From contig JAQQWL010000007.1 of assembly GCA_038363925.1 (NCBI GenBank), positions 1,240,001 through 1,304,000 on the forward strand: DNA of 64,000 bases, written 5' to 3'. This document shows, piece after piece, positions 36,192 through 46,025 of the stretch. Within the stretch, counting starts at the first letter, position 1, and each line of letters opens with the position of its first letter. A program made the position numbers and the translations under genes. The notes beneath the pieces were generated by a model. That model did no database searches, was not told the origin of the DNA, and saw only the letters and a list, made by a program, of their open reading frames with translations. The DNA is from Apiospora phragmitis (lineage: Eukaryota; Ascomycota; Sordariomycetes; Amphisphaeriales; Apiosporaceae).

Positions 36192-37135
36192 TTAAAAGAT
36201 GGAGTTGACAATGTTGCCACCAAACGTAGCACCAGCACCAAAGAGAGCCGCGTTTCCAAACTTCTTGCCCATCTTCTTGCCCATGCCTTCCTTCTCGGGC
36301 TCGCCCGCGGGCGCGGGCGCGGGTGCGGGCTGGTTGCTGCCCTCAGCCACGGCCATGGGCGGCACGCTCGAGTTGTACGGGTTCTGGCCGGGAGGCGGCG
36401 CCGGGTAGCCGCCGCCGTACTGGGGCTGCTGCTGCGGCTGGGCGTACGTGGGCTGCTGGTAGTAGCCAGCGCCAGGGGTAGCGGCCTTCTCGTTAGCGTA
36501 GCCGTTGCTGCCGTTGTTGTCGGCTCCACCTTCGATCTGGACGTAGTTCTTGGGGAAGATGCCCTCGGCGCCCGTGCGCTGGTTGCGGCCCATCCACCAG
36601 TCGGCGTTCATGTACTCGTGGACGGCGATCTTGTCGTCGCGCTCGAACGACAGGTCGCGGGCGTCGGCGGCGTTGTACTTGTACAGGGCGCGCGCGTGGG
36701 CGATGACGGGCTTGGACGCCGGCGGCGGCGGTGGCGGGTTGTTGCGCGTCGGCAGGGCGGGCGGGCCCGTCGTGTTGTAGGCCGGGGGCGCGGGCGAGTG
36801 GCTCGGGGTCTGGTGCAGGGCCAGGTTGGCCATGGAGTTCACGGGCGGCGACGACGTGGGGTTCTGGCTCGGGGCCGGGCTGGCGGCATTGGAGGCGCCG
36901 CGGGCTGCGCCGGCGCCGGAGAGGGGCGTCTCGTTCGGGAGCATCTGGTGGATGCTGTCGAAGACATTGTCGTCTATCACGCCCTTCTCCAGCAGGTTCT
37001 CGAGTTCCTGATCAAGCTGCGTGAGTACAACGGTGTTGGATTGAGGGACTAAGTCGTAGTAAAGTAGAGTCATACATTCTTGATTAGTCGTAGCGACTTG
37101 TTGTTCGCAATAATCTCCTGGCGGTCGACCACCAT
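36192..37135 (-). CDS. SH3-domain protein of the Lsb1/Pin3 type
   Basis: Exon 1 (37076-37135) encodes MVVDRQEIIANNKSLRLIKN, and exon 2 (36192-37007) continues with ELENLLEKGVIDD, giving about 291 residues. The intron has a GTATGA donor and two in-frame acceptors nine bases apart (CGCAG at 37017 and ATCAG at 37008). The SH3 domain spans about residues 123-178 (ALYKYNAADARDLSF, WWMGRN, GIFPKNYV). It is followed by a Gln/Pro/Tyr-rich region and the conserved end GAGATFGGNIVNSIF. In yeast, relatives bind Las17/WASP and act in actin patch assembly and prion induction. The domain order and the tail make the family assignment firm; the function here is inferred. Confidence 0.9.
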
Positions 37136-38145
37136 TTTGTCGTTAGGCAGATAGATGTACACTATCGATCAAGCTAGAGGATGCGATGCCGGGCTGCTGT
37201 TTTGAGTTGTTTGTCTCAGACAATACAAACTGGATGGAGTTGGTGCGGGGTCGGCGATGATGATAACAGTATGGATTCGATTCAATTCTCTAACCAGCGA
37301 GGAAGGAGTAGAAGGTTAAGGGGGAGGGACGAAATTGAAATTATGAATGGCAATCAAATCACGAGATGGGTGTTGTCGGACGAATTGGCTGGTAACCTTA
37401 CTGAATCGGTTTCCGGGGTCCATTCACCCATTGCTGCTTAACAGCAATGCCCGCTTCGTACGTAACACCGGTGTTACGCATCAGAAAACTGGCCAACCCC
37501 CACCCTTTTTCGATCCCTAGGTGCATTTAGTGGCCTTGGGCCAAGGAAGCCAAACGAACAAACGAACCATGTAACTATTACTAGCAGACGAAGCCTGAAA
37601 ATACACGATTATGTGATGGACGCTATGTCCAGTTCCCAGTAACTGGAGCGAAACGACTTGATAGTATTCCCTATGTCTTTTATAATAACATAAAATGTGC
37701 ATCAGACAGTAGCTATTCGATCATAGACGTAGCGATGCTGCCTACTAAACTACTGAAAGGCCAATGAATGGTATTGCTATCAGCTCCGCTATCAATGAAA
37801 TAATGCTTCACTGAATCAGTGTGGCGCCGCTGCTATTATAGCAAGCAGTAGGCCCCTTGCTCTTGTCCCAAATGCTCATCATGCGTGAGTGTTGCCGTTC
37901 TCTCTCTGAACGCCGTACCGTAGGGGACCCAGGCTTGGTTGAGTGGTGGCTACTGGACAGCGCACTCCTCCCTGTACCCCAGACTATCCCGAATGTAGAA
38001 AATGAATGCTAATATCAATCGCTTGGTTATTCACCCTGACTGAAGCCCCAATCGCCTCCTCCAACTCCTTGAATATATTCATGGGGTCGTCATCCAGCTG
38101 TCGTTCCTCCTTGCCTACTTCGCCTGTGGTAGCCAACCCACCTTC
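37136..38145. other. Intergenic region upstream of the SH3 gene
   Basis: It contains the SH3 gene promoter side (divergent from 37135) and the 3' side of the EAF-type gene. Short ORFs are unconvincing and no RNA gene was recognised. Confidence 0.5.
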
Positions 38146-38418
38146 CTACTCCTTTTCGCTCACCTCGCTCTCCGCGGCTAGTTCAGCTTCTAGTTCAGCT
38201 CTCAGTTCGGCTTTCAGCTCGGCTCTCAGTTGAACTCTCAGTTCGGCTGCTAGTTCAGCTTCCATTTTGGCCTTCTCGTCAGCCTTCAGTTGCGCCTCCA
38301 GTATCGCCGTTAGGTCCTCCACTGCAGTATCGTTATTATCATCATCGGCCCTCTGCTGTTCGTCTTCCTGTTGTTCCTCTACCATGGTGGCGTCGCTCAT
38401 GGGAGTCGAATTGGCGCC
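38146..38418 (-). other. In-frame extension beyond the EAF stop codon
   Basis: After the TAG at 38419-38421 the same frame stays open for 90 codons to 38146. It encodes a short linker, an acidic Gln-rich stretch and a charged helical repeat (AELRAELKAELRAELEAEL), ending SEVSEKE. It resembles the annotated tail before the stop (LEAQLEAELAAS, DVSEEE). It could be a duplicated tail cut off by a nonsense change, a readthrough extension or a remnant. An ATG at 38400 would allow a separate 84-residue ORF, but no independent gene is indicated. Confidence 0.55.
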
Positions 38419-39559
38419 CTATTCCTCTTCACTGACATCACTATCATCATTGACTTCGCTGGCGGCCATTTCGTCATTGCTGGCGGCCAGTTCGGCTTCC
38501 AGCTGCGCCTCCAAATCTATTTCTTCGTTGTCATCGTCCTGCCGTTGTTCCTCTTCCTCTTCATCCTCTTCGGATTCTTCTTCCGCTTGTGTTGGCTGCG
38601 AAAACTGTTGTGATGATTGATGTATTTGCTGTGATGATGATTGCTGCTGTTGCTGCTGCGACTTCTGCGGGTTCATGGGACTTGGCAGCTTGAAATGCTC
38701 TTCTTCGCTCATGTCGTCTTCCTCTTCCTCCTCGCCATCGGCGTCCTCGTCGTCCTCCTCGCCGTTAGCCACGAACTCGGAGAAGCGGCGCGGCGGGAAT
38801 GCCGGTGAGAAGTCGCGGCTCGGTTCCTCGCCGCCGGGGAACTCCAAGACGAGCCCACCATCGTCATCGTCGCTATCTTCCTCATCATCCGATTGTGGTG
38901 TGGTTTTCTTGGGCGCGGGCGCGGGCGCAGCAGCAGCAGCCTTGGCCGCCGGCTTCGGCTCGGCGGCGGGTATTTCCTTCTTTTGCTTCCCCTTCGCAGG
39001 CGCTGTGTTTGAGTCCTTGGCTCCCTTCGCTGTTGTGGCCGGTCCCTTGGTCTCCTTCGGCTTTTCGTGGATAGGAATGTTGATATTGCCCGACGACACT
39101 TTGGCGGGCTTCTCTAGGTGAGGGAACTCCTGCCGTAATTTCGCGGCGCTGTTGTTGGTGGGTGTCTGAGTAAGATTCATGGTGAAGAGCGAGTCTACCT
39201 TGTGTAGAACGAATGCTTCTCGCGACGGGTCGAAAATGAGCACGTATTGGCCGCCGTCGCCCGAGCGCGAGCCTTGGTATTTGTACATGCCATTGTCGTT
39301 GTAGCTAAGATCGTATTTGGAAGGGCCGGCTACCTTGAGTTTGGATAATGTCGGGTTCGTGTCAGGCTTGTGGTTGTCTTTGACGTAGGCAGTCTAGTCA
39401 GTCGTGCTGTTCCGCAAAGAAGAAGAAATAGTACGGGTTCTGCTTACACCTTACGCCAGTAAATGTCTCCGTAGAGGGTTTACCTAACAATTCGTCGCTC
39501 AGTATCACCGGGTACTTGCCGGCCTTGGTGGGATCCACGAGGTCGGCCTTGTTGGCCAT
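38419..39559 (-). CDS. EAF-type RNA polymerase II elongation factor
   Basis: Exon 1 (39455-39559) encodes MANKADLVDPTKAGKYPVIL and runs to TFTG. A 61-bp intron (39394-39454; GTAAGG, CTGAC branch, TAG) leads to exon 2 (38419-39393), about 359 residues in all. The N-terminal third has the ELL-associated-factor pattern (KYPVILSDELL, TFTG, YDLSYNDNGMYKY, YVLIFDPSREAFVLHKVDS). The rest is acidic and Gln-rich disordered sequence ending DVSEEE. EAF proteins bind ELL-type factors and stimulate transcript elongation in the nucleus. The TAG stop at 38419-38421 is followed by a long in-frame extension. Confidence 0.85.
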
Positions 39560-41183
39560 GGTCGCAATGGTTCTGGCGCAATTGAGAGTGGTTTTACGGC
39601 GAAAAAGAAAGCAATGACAGCAGATACAGTAGAGCAAGAAAGGGATGCGCGGTAGAGAGTCTACGTGAATTCACTACAGAACGAGAATATGAAGAAGTAA
39701 ATGCAATGATGTTTAGCAGGAGGAGCATGGGAGAATTGGGGGTTAATAATAAACTTAGGTAAGTATGAATGTATGTCTTGAGAGAGAGAGTCGGTTTAAG
39801 CTGGTAGGAGCAACAATGACCGCCGATCAGCCTCTTTGTGGACCTGGGATCAGATGGGCTAGAAACGCTGAGCGCCCCGCCTGCCTCTCTCATGTTCTAA
39901 AAATGGGTTCTCACTGTCGTATTAGCGGGATATCCGGCAAGGGTACTTGATGAACATGTCAAGGTATATGTAGACTCTACTATCATATTCAGCCGAGTAA
40001 GGCGACGCTGATAAAATAAACAAGCCTTGTATGGACCTCTGTGTAACGTATAGGGAGGAGTATGTGCTTCTACAGTCATGTTCGATTTCCAGAGATTCTA
40101 CATGAACCCATACCACGCCACCTTTCAAACGCATTCTGGCTGTTGAGGTTAGACTTCAGCAGGGCAGGCGATCCCAGATAGGGTTTCTCCTTGCATGCGC
40201 AACATTTTCGTTGCTACATACATAAAGCTACACATCCAGGTAGGCACGCCACATGCGTTGATTGCCGTCCCTAAGCCGGAAGCCAGAAAGAGATCATGCG
40301 TGGGCCCCTATTTTCCGGTAGGGAAGCATGGCAACAAAAGGGCGCTATAGGAGCCACCTAATAAGGGAAGGGGAGGGCAATGGGCTTCCCGATTTAAAAG
40401 AGAAACAACATTAAGTATGTCTCTATAGATAACATGGATGGGTCGAGACAAGTTTGAATATTCAGGTCAGGATAGTCTTCGGCATCGTCCAGGGACTCTT
40501 CAGCCGAGGTAGCCGCGATATACCCTAACATTGATGTCGCCGACCTTTATGAGCCTTGTTTCCCATAATCATTGTGTACTGACCCAAATCATCAGCTCTG
40601 CATATAGGGATTATCTCCATGAAGTTCTGCTTGTCATGATGCTCCATACACGTACCTAGCCGTAGAGCTTGCAGGACCTGGAATGATGCATCGGCCCCTG
40701 GTCGGCAGCACACCAGCAATTGACTCAAGGTCGAAGTAGCGAGGCTCATTGAACACCACCAAATCATCCACCTTCACCCAGTTGTATACCATATATAAGT
40801 AGAGATCTATACAAGAGCTTTTTGAGTCAATTGTATACATTTGGCCATTAGAACTATCACGTCTGTAGCCGTAGGTCCGAAGCGGCTCGAATGCCCGAGT
40901 TTAACAGCGAGCAGATAGTCCAGAATACTTCCTTAGCCGAGGGACATTCAATGATACAGGGGTCAGAGTAGGGCGCTACCCCTCCACCCATGGGGCAGAC
41001 AACTGGGGTTGGTCTCCCGAGGCAAGAGCTGGGGTAAAGCCGCATTCCTCGTCAACCAATCGAGCTTCTCTTGGAGAGCTTTCCTCCCTTCTTTTTTGTT
41101 GTAACCCAGAGGGAATTTGATCTGCACACGATAGCTTCTTCCTCCTCACCTGTTCTGTCTCGCTCGGACTCGTCAAGATCAAG
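39560..41183. other. Intergenic region between divergent EAF and dehydratase genes
   Basis: The two flanking genes are transcribed away from each other, so both promoters should lie here. Short ORFs on both strands lack any recognisable sequence. The dehydratase start has a pyrimidine-rich leader (tcttcctcctcacc) just upstream. Nothing else is supported. Confidence 0.5.
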
Positions 41184-43037
41184 ATGTCTGCAGTCCATCG
41201 CAGCCTGCGAACAGCCTCGAGATCGTTGCGTACCTCTACCCCCACGACCGCTAAGCTCTCACGAACCGCCCCAGCGCTCCCGGCCTCTACGAAGCTCGGC
41301 ACCAACCCTCTCTCGGCCGCCAGAGCTTCCTCTTCTCTACAACCATCCAATTCTTTCTCCACCTCCACTCGAAAGCACTCAATGGCTCCCCCAATGCCCT
41401 CGGAAGGACGGGGTTACGACCCCGAGATCAAGGATATTGCCGACTATATTCACAACAAGCCTGTGGATTCGGAATTGGCTGTAAGTATTCTCCTTGGCGC
41501 GAGCACTCAGGGCTTCTTTCCGTTGTGCCGTACAGAGAGAGCACTGAGACGGGAGAGCTTCACACAATATTAGAGGGCCGGTCTTACTACCCCGCGTCCT
41601 GCCAAGTTCAAGCCGCGGCTAACCGTCAACCTCCACGACACATAGTTTGACACGGCACGATGGGTCTTCCTCGACACATTAGGTTGCGGCCTTGAGGGTC
41701 TGCGATTCAAGGAGTGCACGAAACTATTGGGGCCTATCATCCCCGGTACCGTCGTCCCCAATGGCACCAAGGTGCCCGGCACCGACTTCCAGCTCGACCC
41801 GGTCAATGGCGCCTTCAACATTGGTGCCATGATCCGCTGGCTCGACTACAACGACTGCTGGCTGGCCGCTGAATGGGGCCACCCTTCAGACAACCTAGGT
41901 GCTATCCTCGCCGTCGCCGATTGGATCACGCGGACCAACAAGGCCGGTGGAAACATTGCCAATGGCAAGCAGTTCACCGTCCGGGACGTGCTCGAGGGCA
42001 TGATCAAAGCCCACGAAATTCAGGGCTGCCTTGCGCTGCTCAACTCGTACAACAGGGTCGGCTTGGACCACGTCGTTCTGGTCAAGGTCGCAAGTGCCGC
42101 TGTGGTGTCCAAGATGCTGGGCCTGAGCGAGAAGCAGACTGCTGATGCCGTTACCCAAGCCTGGGTCGACGGCCAGAGCTTGCGCACTTACCGACACTCC
42201 CCCAACACCATGTCTCGCAAGTCATGGGCTGCCGGTGATGCATGCCAGCGGGCCGTCAACCTGGTCCTCAAGGTCATGAAGGGAGAGCCCGGTGTTCCTA
42301 CCGTCCTGTCCGCGCCTACTTGGGGTTTCTACGATGTCTTGTTCAAGGGCAAGAAGTTCGAGTTCCAGCGCCCCTACGGCAGCTACGTGATGGAGAATGT
42401 GCTTTTCAAGGTCTCCTACCCCGCGGAATTCCACTCCCAGACCGCAGTGGAAGCCTCTGAGAAGATCCACGCTATCCTCAAAGATATGGGCAAGTCCGCC
42501 GCCGACATCAAGTCCGTCACGTGCAGAACCCACGAGGCCTGCGTCCGCATCATTGACAAGCAGTTCAAGCCCATGGACAACTTCGCCGACCGTGACCACT
42601 GCATTCAGTACATGTGCTCGGTGATGTTGGTCTTCGGTCGCCTGGAGGCAACTGATTACACAGACGGTGGCGAAGCCGCCACCTCTGAGCTCGTCGAGTC
42701 TTTGCGCCAGAAGATCAAGTGTGTGGAGGACCCTAAATTCACCAAGGACTACCATGACCCTGCGCTTCGAACCATTTCGAACGGTCTCACCGTTGAGCTG
42801 AACGATGGTACTGTTCTGGACGAGGTCGTCATTGAGGCCCCTCTCGGCCACAGGCTGCGCCGAGAGGAGGCCAAGCCCCACATCCTGGCCAAGTACAAGA
42901 GGCACCTGGAGCATCACTTTGCCGACGCCAAGGTCAAGGAGCTTGTGGACCTTGGTATGGATGGAAAGAAGCTGGAGTCCACTCCAATTGACGAGTATGT
43001 TGACAAGTATGTTGTCAAGGACAGCAAATTTGTTTAA
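41184..43037 (+). CDS. 2-methylcitrate dehydratase, mitochondrial (MmgE/PrpD family)
   Basis: Exon 1 is 41184-41480 and exon 2 is 41646-43037, with a 165-bp intron (GTAAGT, TAG, phase 0), giving about 562 residues. The first about 70 residues are Arg/Ser/Thr-rich and lack acids, as in a mitochondrial presequence. The body has DTARWVFLDTLGCGLEGLRF, GPIIPGTVVPNGTKVPGT, MIRWLDYNDCWLAAEWGHPS and SRKSWAAGDA, characteristic of PrpD-type dehydratases. The enzyme dehydrates 2-methylcitrate in the methylcitrate cycle, which detoxifies propionyl-CoA. The start ATG lies in a good context (caagATG). No frame breaks are seen. It is convergent with the next gene. Confidence 0.94.
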
Positions 43038-43082
43038 ATCACCTCGTAATCTAGGATGTGATATACTCAGTTGGCGCAACGT

Positions 43083-44431
43083 TCAATTAGAGTTCTGTAG
43101 AAATTCAAATGACGTTAGAAAGGACATGAACTCTGCCTCAACACTGTCACCGCATGATACATAATTTTGACCGAAGGCACCATGAATCTCGGTGTATGGA
43201 CCCTGCCGCGTCAACTTAGACCTGAGCGCCGAAGCCATGCTCCTCTTGTTCCCTGCCTTAAAGCTCAGTTTCTCGTTGCCCACGACGGGGTTCAGCACGT
43301 TCTTGCCGGCCACCTGGCCGTTGCCGCCCTGCATGATGGCCGAGAAGCTGTCGGCCATGAGCTGGACGCCGCTCACGAAGTCCTTCTCGTCGAACTCGCA
43401 GTGGCCCCCGTTGGGGCTGTTGTCGACGGTCTGCAGGGCGCCGATCTGGTCCGCCGCGACGCCCGCGCCCGCGGCCAGCTTCTCGTAGGCGGCGATGGCC
43501 TGCGGGATGGCCGGCTGCAGGCTCGTGAGCTCCTGCTGCGTGCTCTGGAAGTGGATGCGGGTCTTGGCGATGGCGGTGGCGTCGGTGTCGGCGACGTCGA
43601 CCTGCGGCGGGAGGCCGCCGCAGTTCAGCAGAACGCCGCCGGAGCTGCCCTGGAACCGCGCCGCGTGCGCGGGCACGAAGAAGCCTGAGAGCAGCAGGCT
43701 GCCGCCCGAGACGCCCGTGAAGGAGACGTCGGAGGCGTTGAAGGCGGCGACGCCGGGGAGGACTTTGGTGACGAGGTCCGAGACGGCTTGGGCGTGGGCG
43801 ACGCCGTCGGTGCGCTGGAGGCCGCTGCCGCCGCCCCAGAAGAGATTCTTGTTGGGAGCCAGGACGGCGACGCCCATCAGGTTCTTCTGGACGGCTTGGT
43901 TCGGGAAGTCGAAGAAGGATTGGCCGCCGTCGCCTGCAAAATCGGGTCAATTGGATTGCAACATATAAGTCACCCGCCTGATAACAGGGAGGGAGAAAGA
44001 AAGGAAGGGAGCGCCCCTGAATGAATGAAGGCAAGAAAGGAAGGAAGGTGCGTGTGCTTACCATGTAGTAGGACGTTCAGACCCATGGTTCCCGGCGTCC
44101 CTGCAGCCGCTGCACCGCCGGGCACGCCCGACTCGGCGGTGAAGCCGGCGGCGGGACCGGAGATCTTGTAACGGATATCGAGGCCACTAGGGGCGCACAT
44201 GAGTTAGTCTTAACTTTAATTCCTTTTTCCCGACACCACTTACTTGATATTCACCGTCGTGTCCAAGATCATGGACCCGTCCGTCGCCTGCGAGATGCCC
44301 TGCGGTATCTGGGCAGCCTGCTGCTGCGCCGTCTTGGCCCTGCCGTTGCCGCCCTTCTTCCGGCTCTGCGGCGAGGCATCGGCCATGGCCCACAGGAGAC
44401 CCAACACCACGAGAGAGCGAATGGTCAACAT
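43083..44431 (-). CDS. Secreted alpha/beta-hydrolase-like protein
   Basis: Three exons are inferred: 44244-44431, 44062-44186 and 43083-43933, with introns of 57 and 128 bp (GTAAGT/TAG and GTAAGC/CAG), giving about 387 residues. The N-terminus is a signal peptide (MLTIRSLVVLGLLWAMADA). The spliced product has LLHGDGGQSFFDF, like an oxyanion-side motif, and GVSGG at about residues 178-182, like the nucleophile elbow GxSxG of serine hydrolases. Cys pairs such as LNCGG and HCEFDE suggest disulfides. A secreted esterase or lipase role is likely but the substrate is unknown. The stop lies only 45 bp from the end of the convergent dehydratase gene. Confidence 0.78.
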
Positions 44432-46025
44432 CCTGTCTTCCTTTTCTGCTTCCTGTTCGATTGTGGGGGGAAGGAAAGGGACGGAGAAACGAATTATAGC
44501 ACCACAAAGAATATACGCTAGTAATATACACACCAGAGAAGAAGACGACGAGCCCGGCCCGTAAGAATCGAAAAAATGGAAGTATAGAAGAAGAAGAAGA
44601 AGATATCACCAACGACACAGCAAGCTTGTTGTTTACTCAGTCTTGTCCCGTCCGATGCCTAGAATATAATGAAAGAAGAAAAGGAGGAGAGAAGTTTATC
44701 CAGCGGGCCAGGCAGTCAGGAATACCCATCATGTCCCCCAAATATGCATACGTACCATATCACCGGCTCCCGATGAGATGCGGGAGGAGGCAGGGGCACG
44801 CACGCACGCACAGTTCAAAGTCGTCCGTTCCGTTCCTATCGCATCGCATCCCCTCGCACACGCTCGCCTGTATGTATGTCTACAATAGACATAGCCCGTG
44901 GGGAAGGATAACGGATTTCTGGCCGCTAGCACGGAATGTTACGGTGCGTTACCACTGTATGCTATGGCGCTAGGGCGGTCTTCTTCTTTGGTCTTTGCTT
45001 TGCGCCATACTCGTAGTGTTAGACATGCCAAGTTTTGAAACGCCATCTGATTCTCGCCTAGCTGGGTCGTGTTTCGTGACCCAGGCCTGCTTGCCTGCTG
45101 GGCGCTTTTGGGGCGGGACGGGACGGTCTTGGCGGTTTGGGCGGGTTTGTGACAGTGTGTTTGGAACTTGTCCCCTCCCCCTGGACTGGGTCATTCTGCA
45201 TGTCATTGCAGATCGACACCGTTCGCATATTGAAATTTCCGACCTGACCCAATATACCAATACCAGGCTAGTTTCACTTGTTAAATATAGAAACCCGTAA
45301 CGCGCTTCCAGCTTTTCCACAAACGTTCCATTGCCAGGCTAGATCATCAACAATAAGGTTGTTGATAAGGTTAAGCTTGCAGCGTTCGTTTGCACTCCAG
45401 GGGGCTGTGTCGACAAAGATGAGCCGAACTGGTGGAAAACAATACATACCAGTAAGCCCTCGCTTGAATTGCCCGGAAGACGTCCGGCCATGGAGCAGGT
45501 CATTGCGGTAGATTGTAGCAGAGTAGCTACAACTGCTGAAACCACGCAGTTTGAATTCGATTTTGTACGTTCCTACGGGACTAGAGTCGCTACATAAGGA
45601 TCTTTCTTTGAATAATACATTGGGGGTACTCTGTTCGCGATATTCAATCTTCTAATCAAGATCGAAGCCGGTATTTCACCAACGCCATGCACTTTCCACC
45701 AAACGCTAATAGCCTGAATGCTCCACTGACAAATGTGTCCGTATTGCCTTTTGAAATGACACAAATTATAATGATACGTATGGGAATGATGGGTAGTCGA
45801 AGAGGATAGGCTGAAGTGGCATGGACGTCTTGAGGAGTCAAGACGCAGCAATGACCGACCATCAGCCGAAGGAGAAGAGGGGGTACGAAGCGAGTGTGGT
45901 GTAGGCGGACAATCGATGATGGTGGTATAGTAATAGCTCGTCGTCAACTTACGTCCCCGTGAGACCCAAGCCTACTCTCAATACTCCCCGAGTTTGCTTG
46001 ATGCTCTCGAGGCAGAAGAGACAGC
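44432..46025. other. Intergenic region
   Basis: It contains the promoter of the secreted hydrolase (a GAA trinucleotide run near 44580-44600) and the 3' side of the zinc-finger gene. Short ACGC repeats occur near 44805. No gene or RNA is supported. Confidence 0.5.

Noticed and set aside
42222..43079. 285-codon minus ORF opposite the 2-methylcitrate dehydratase
   Set aside because: It is a shadow of a well-conserved coding exon with no family resemblance of its own.
43258..44064. 268-codon Arg-rich minus ORF overlapping the secreted hydrolase
   Set aside because: It is the alternate frame of GC-rich exon 3 on the same strand, spans an intron and has a biased composition without domains.
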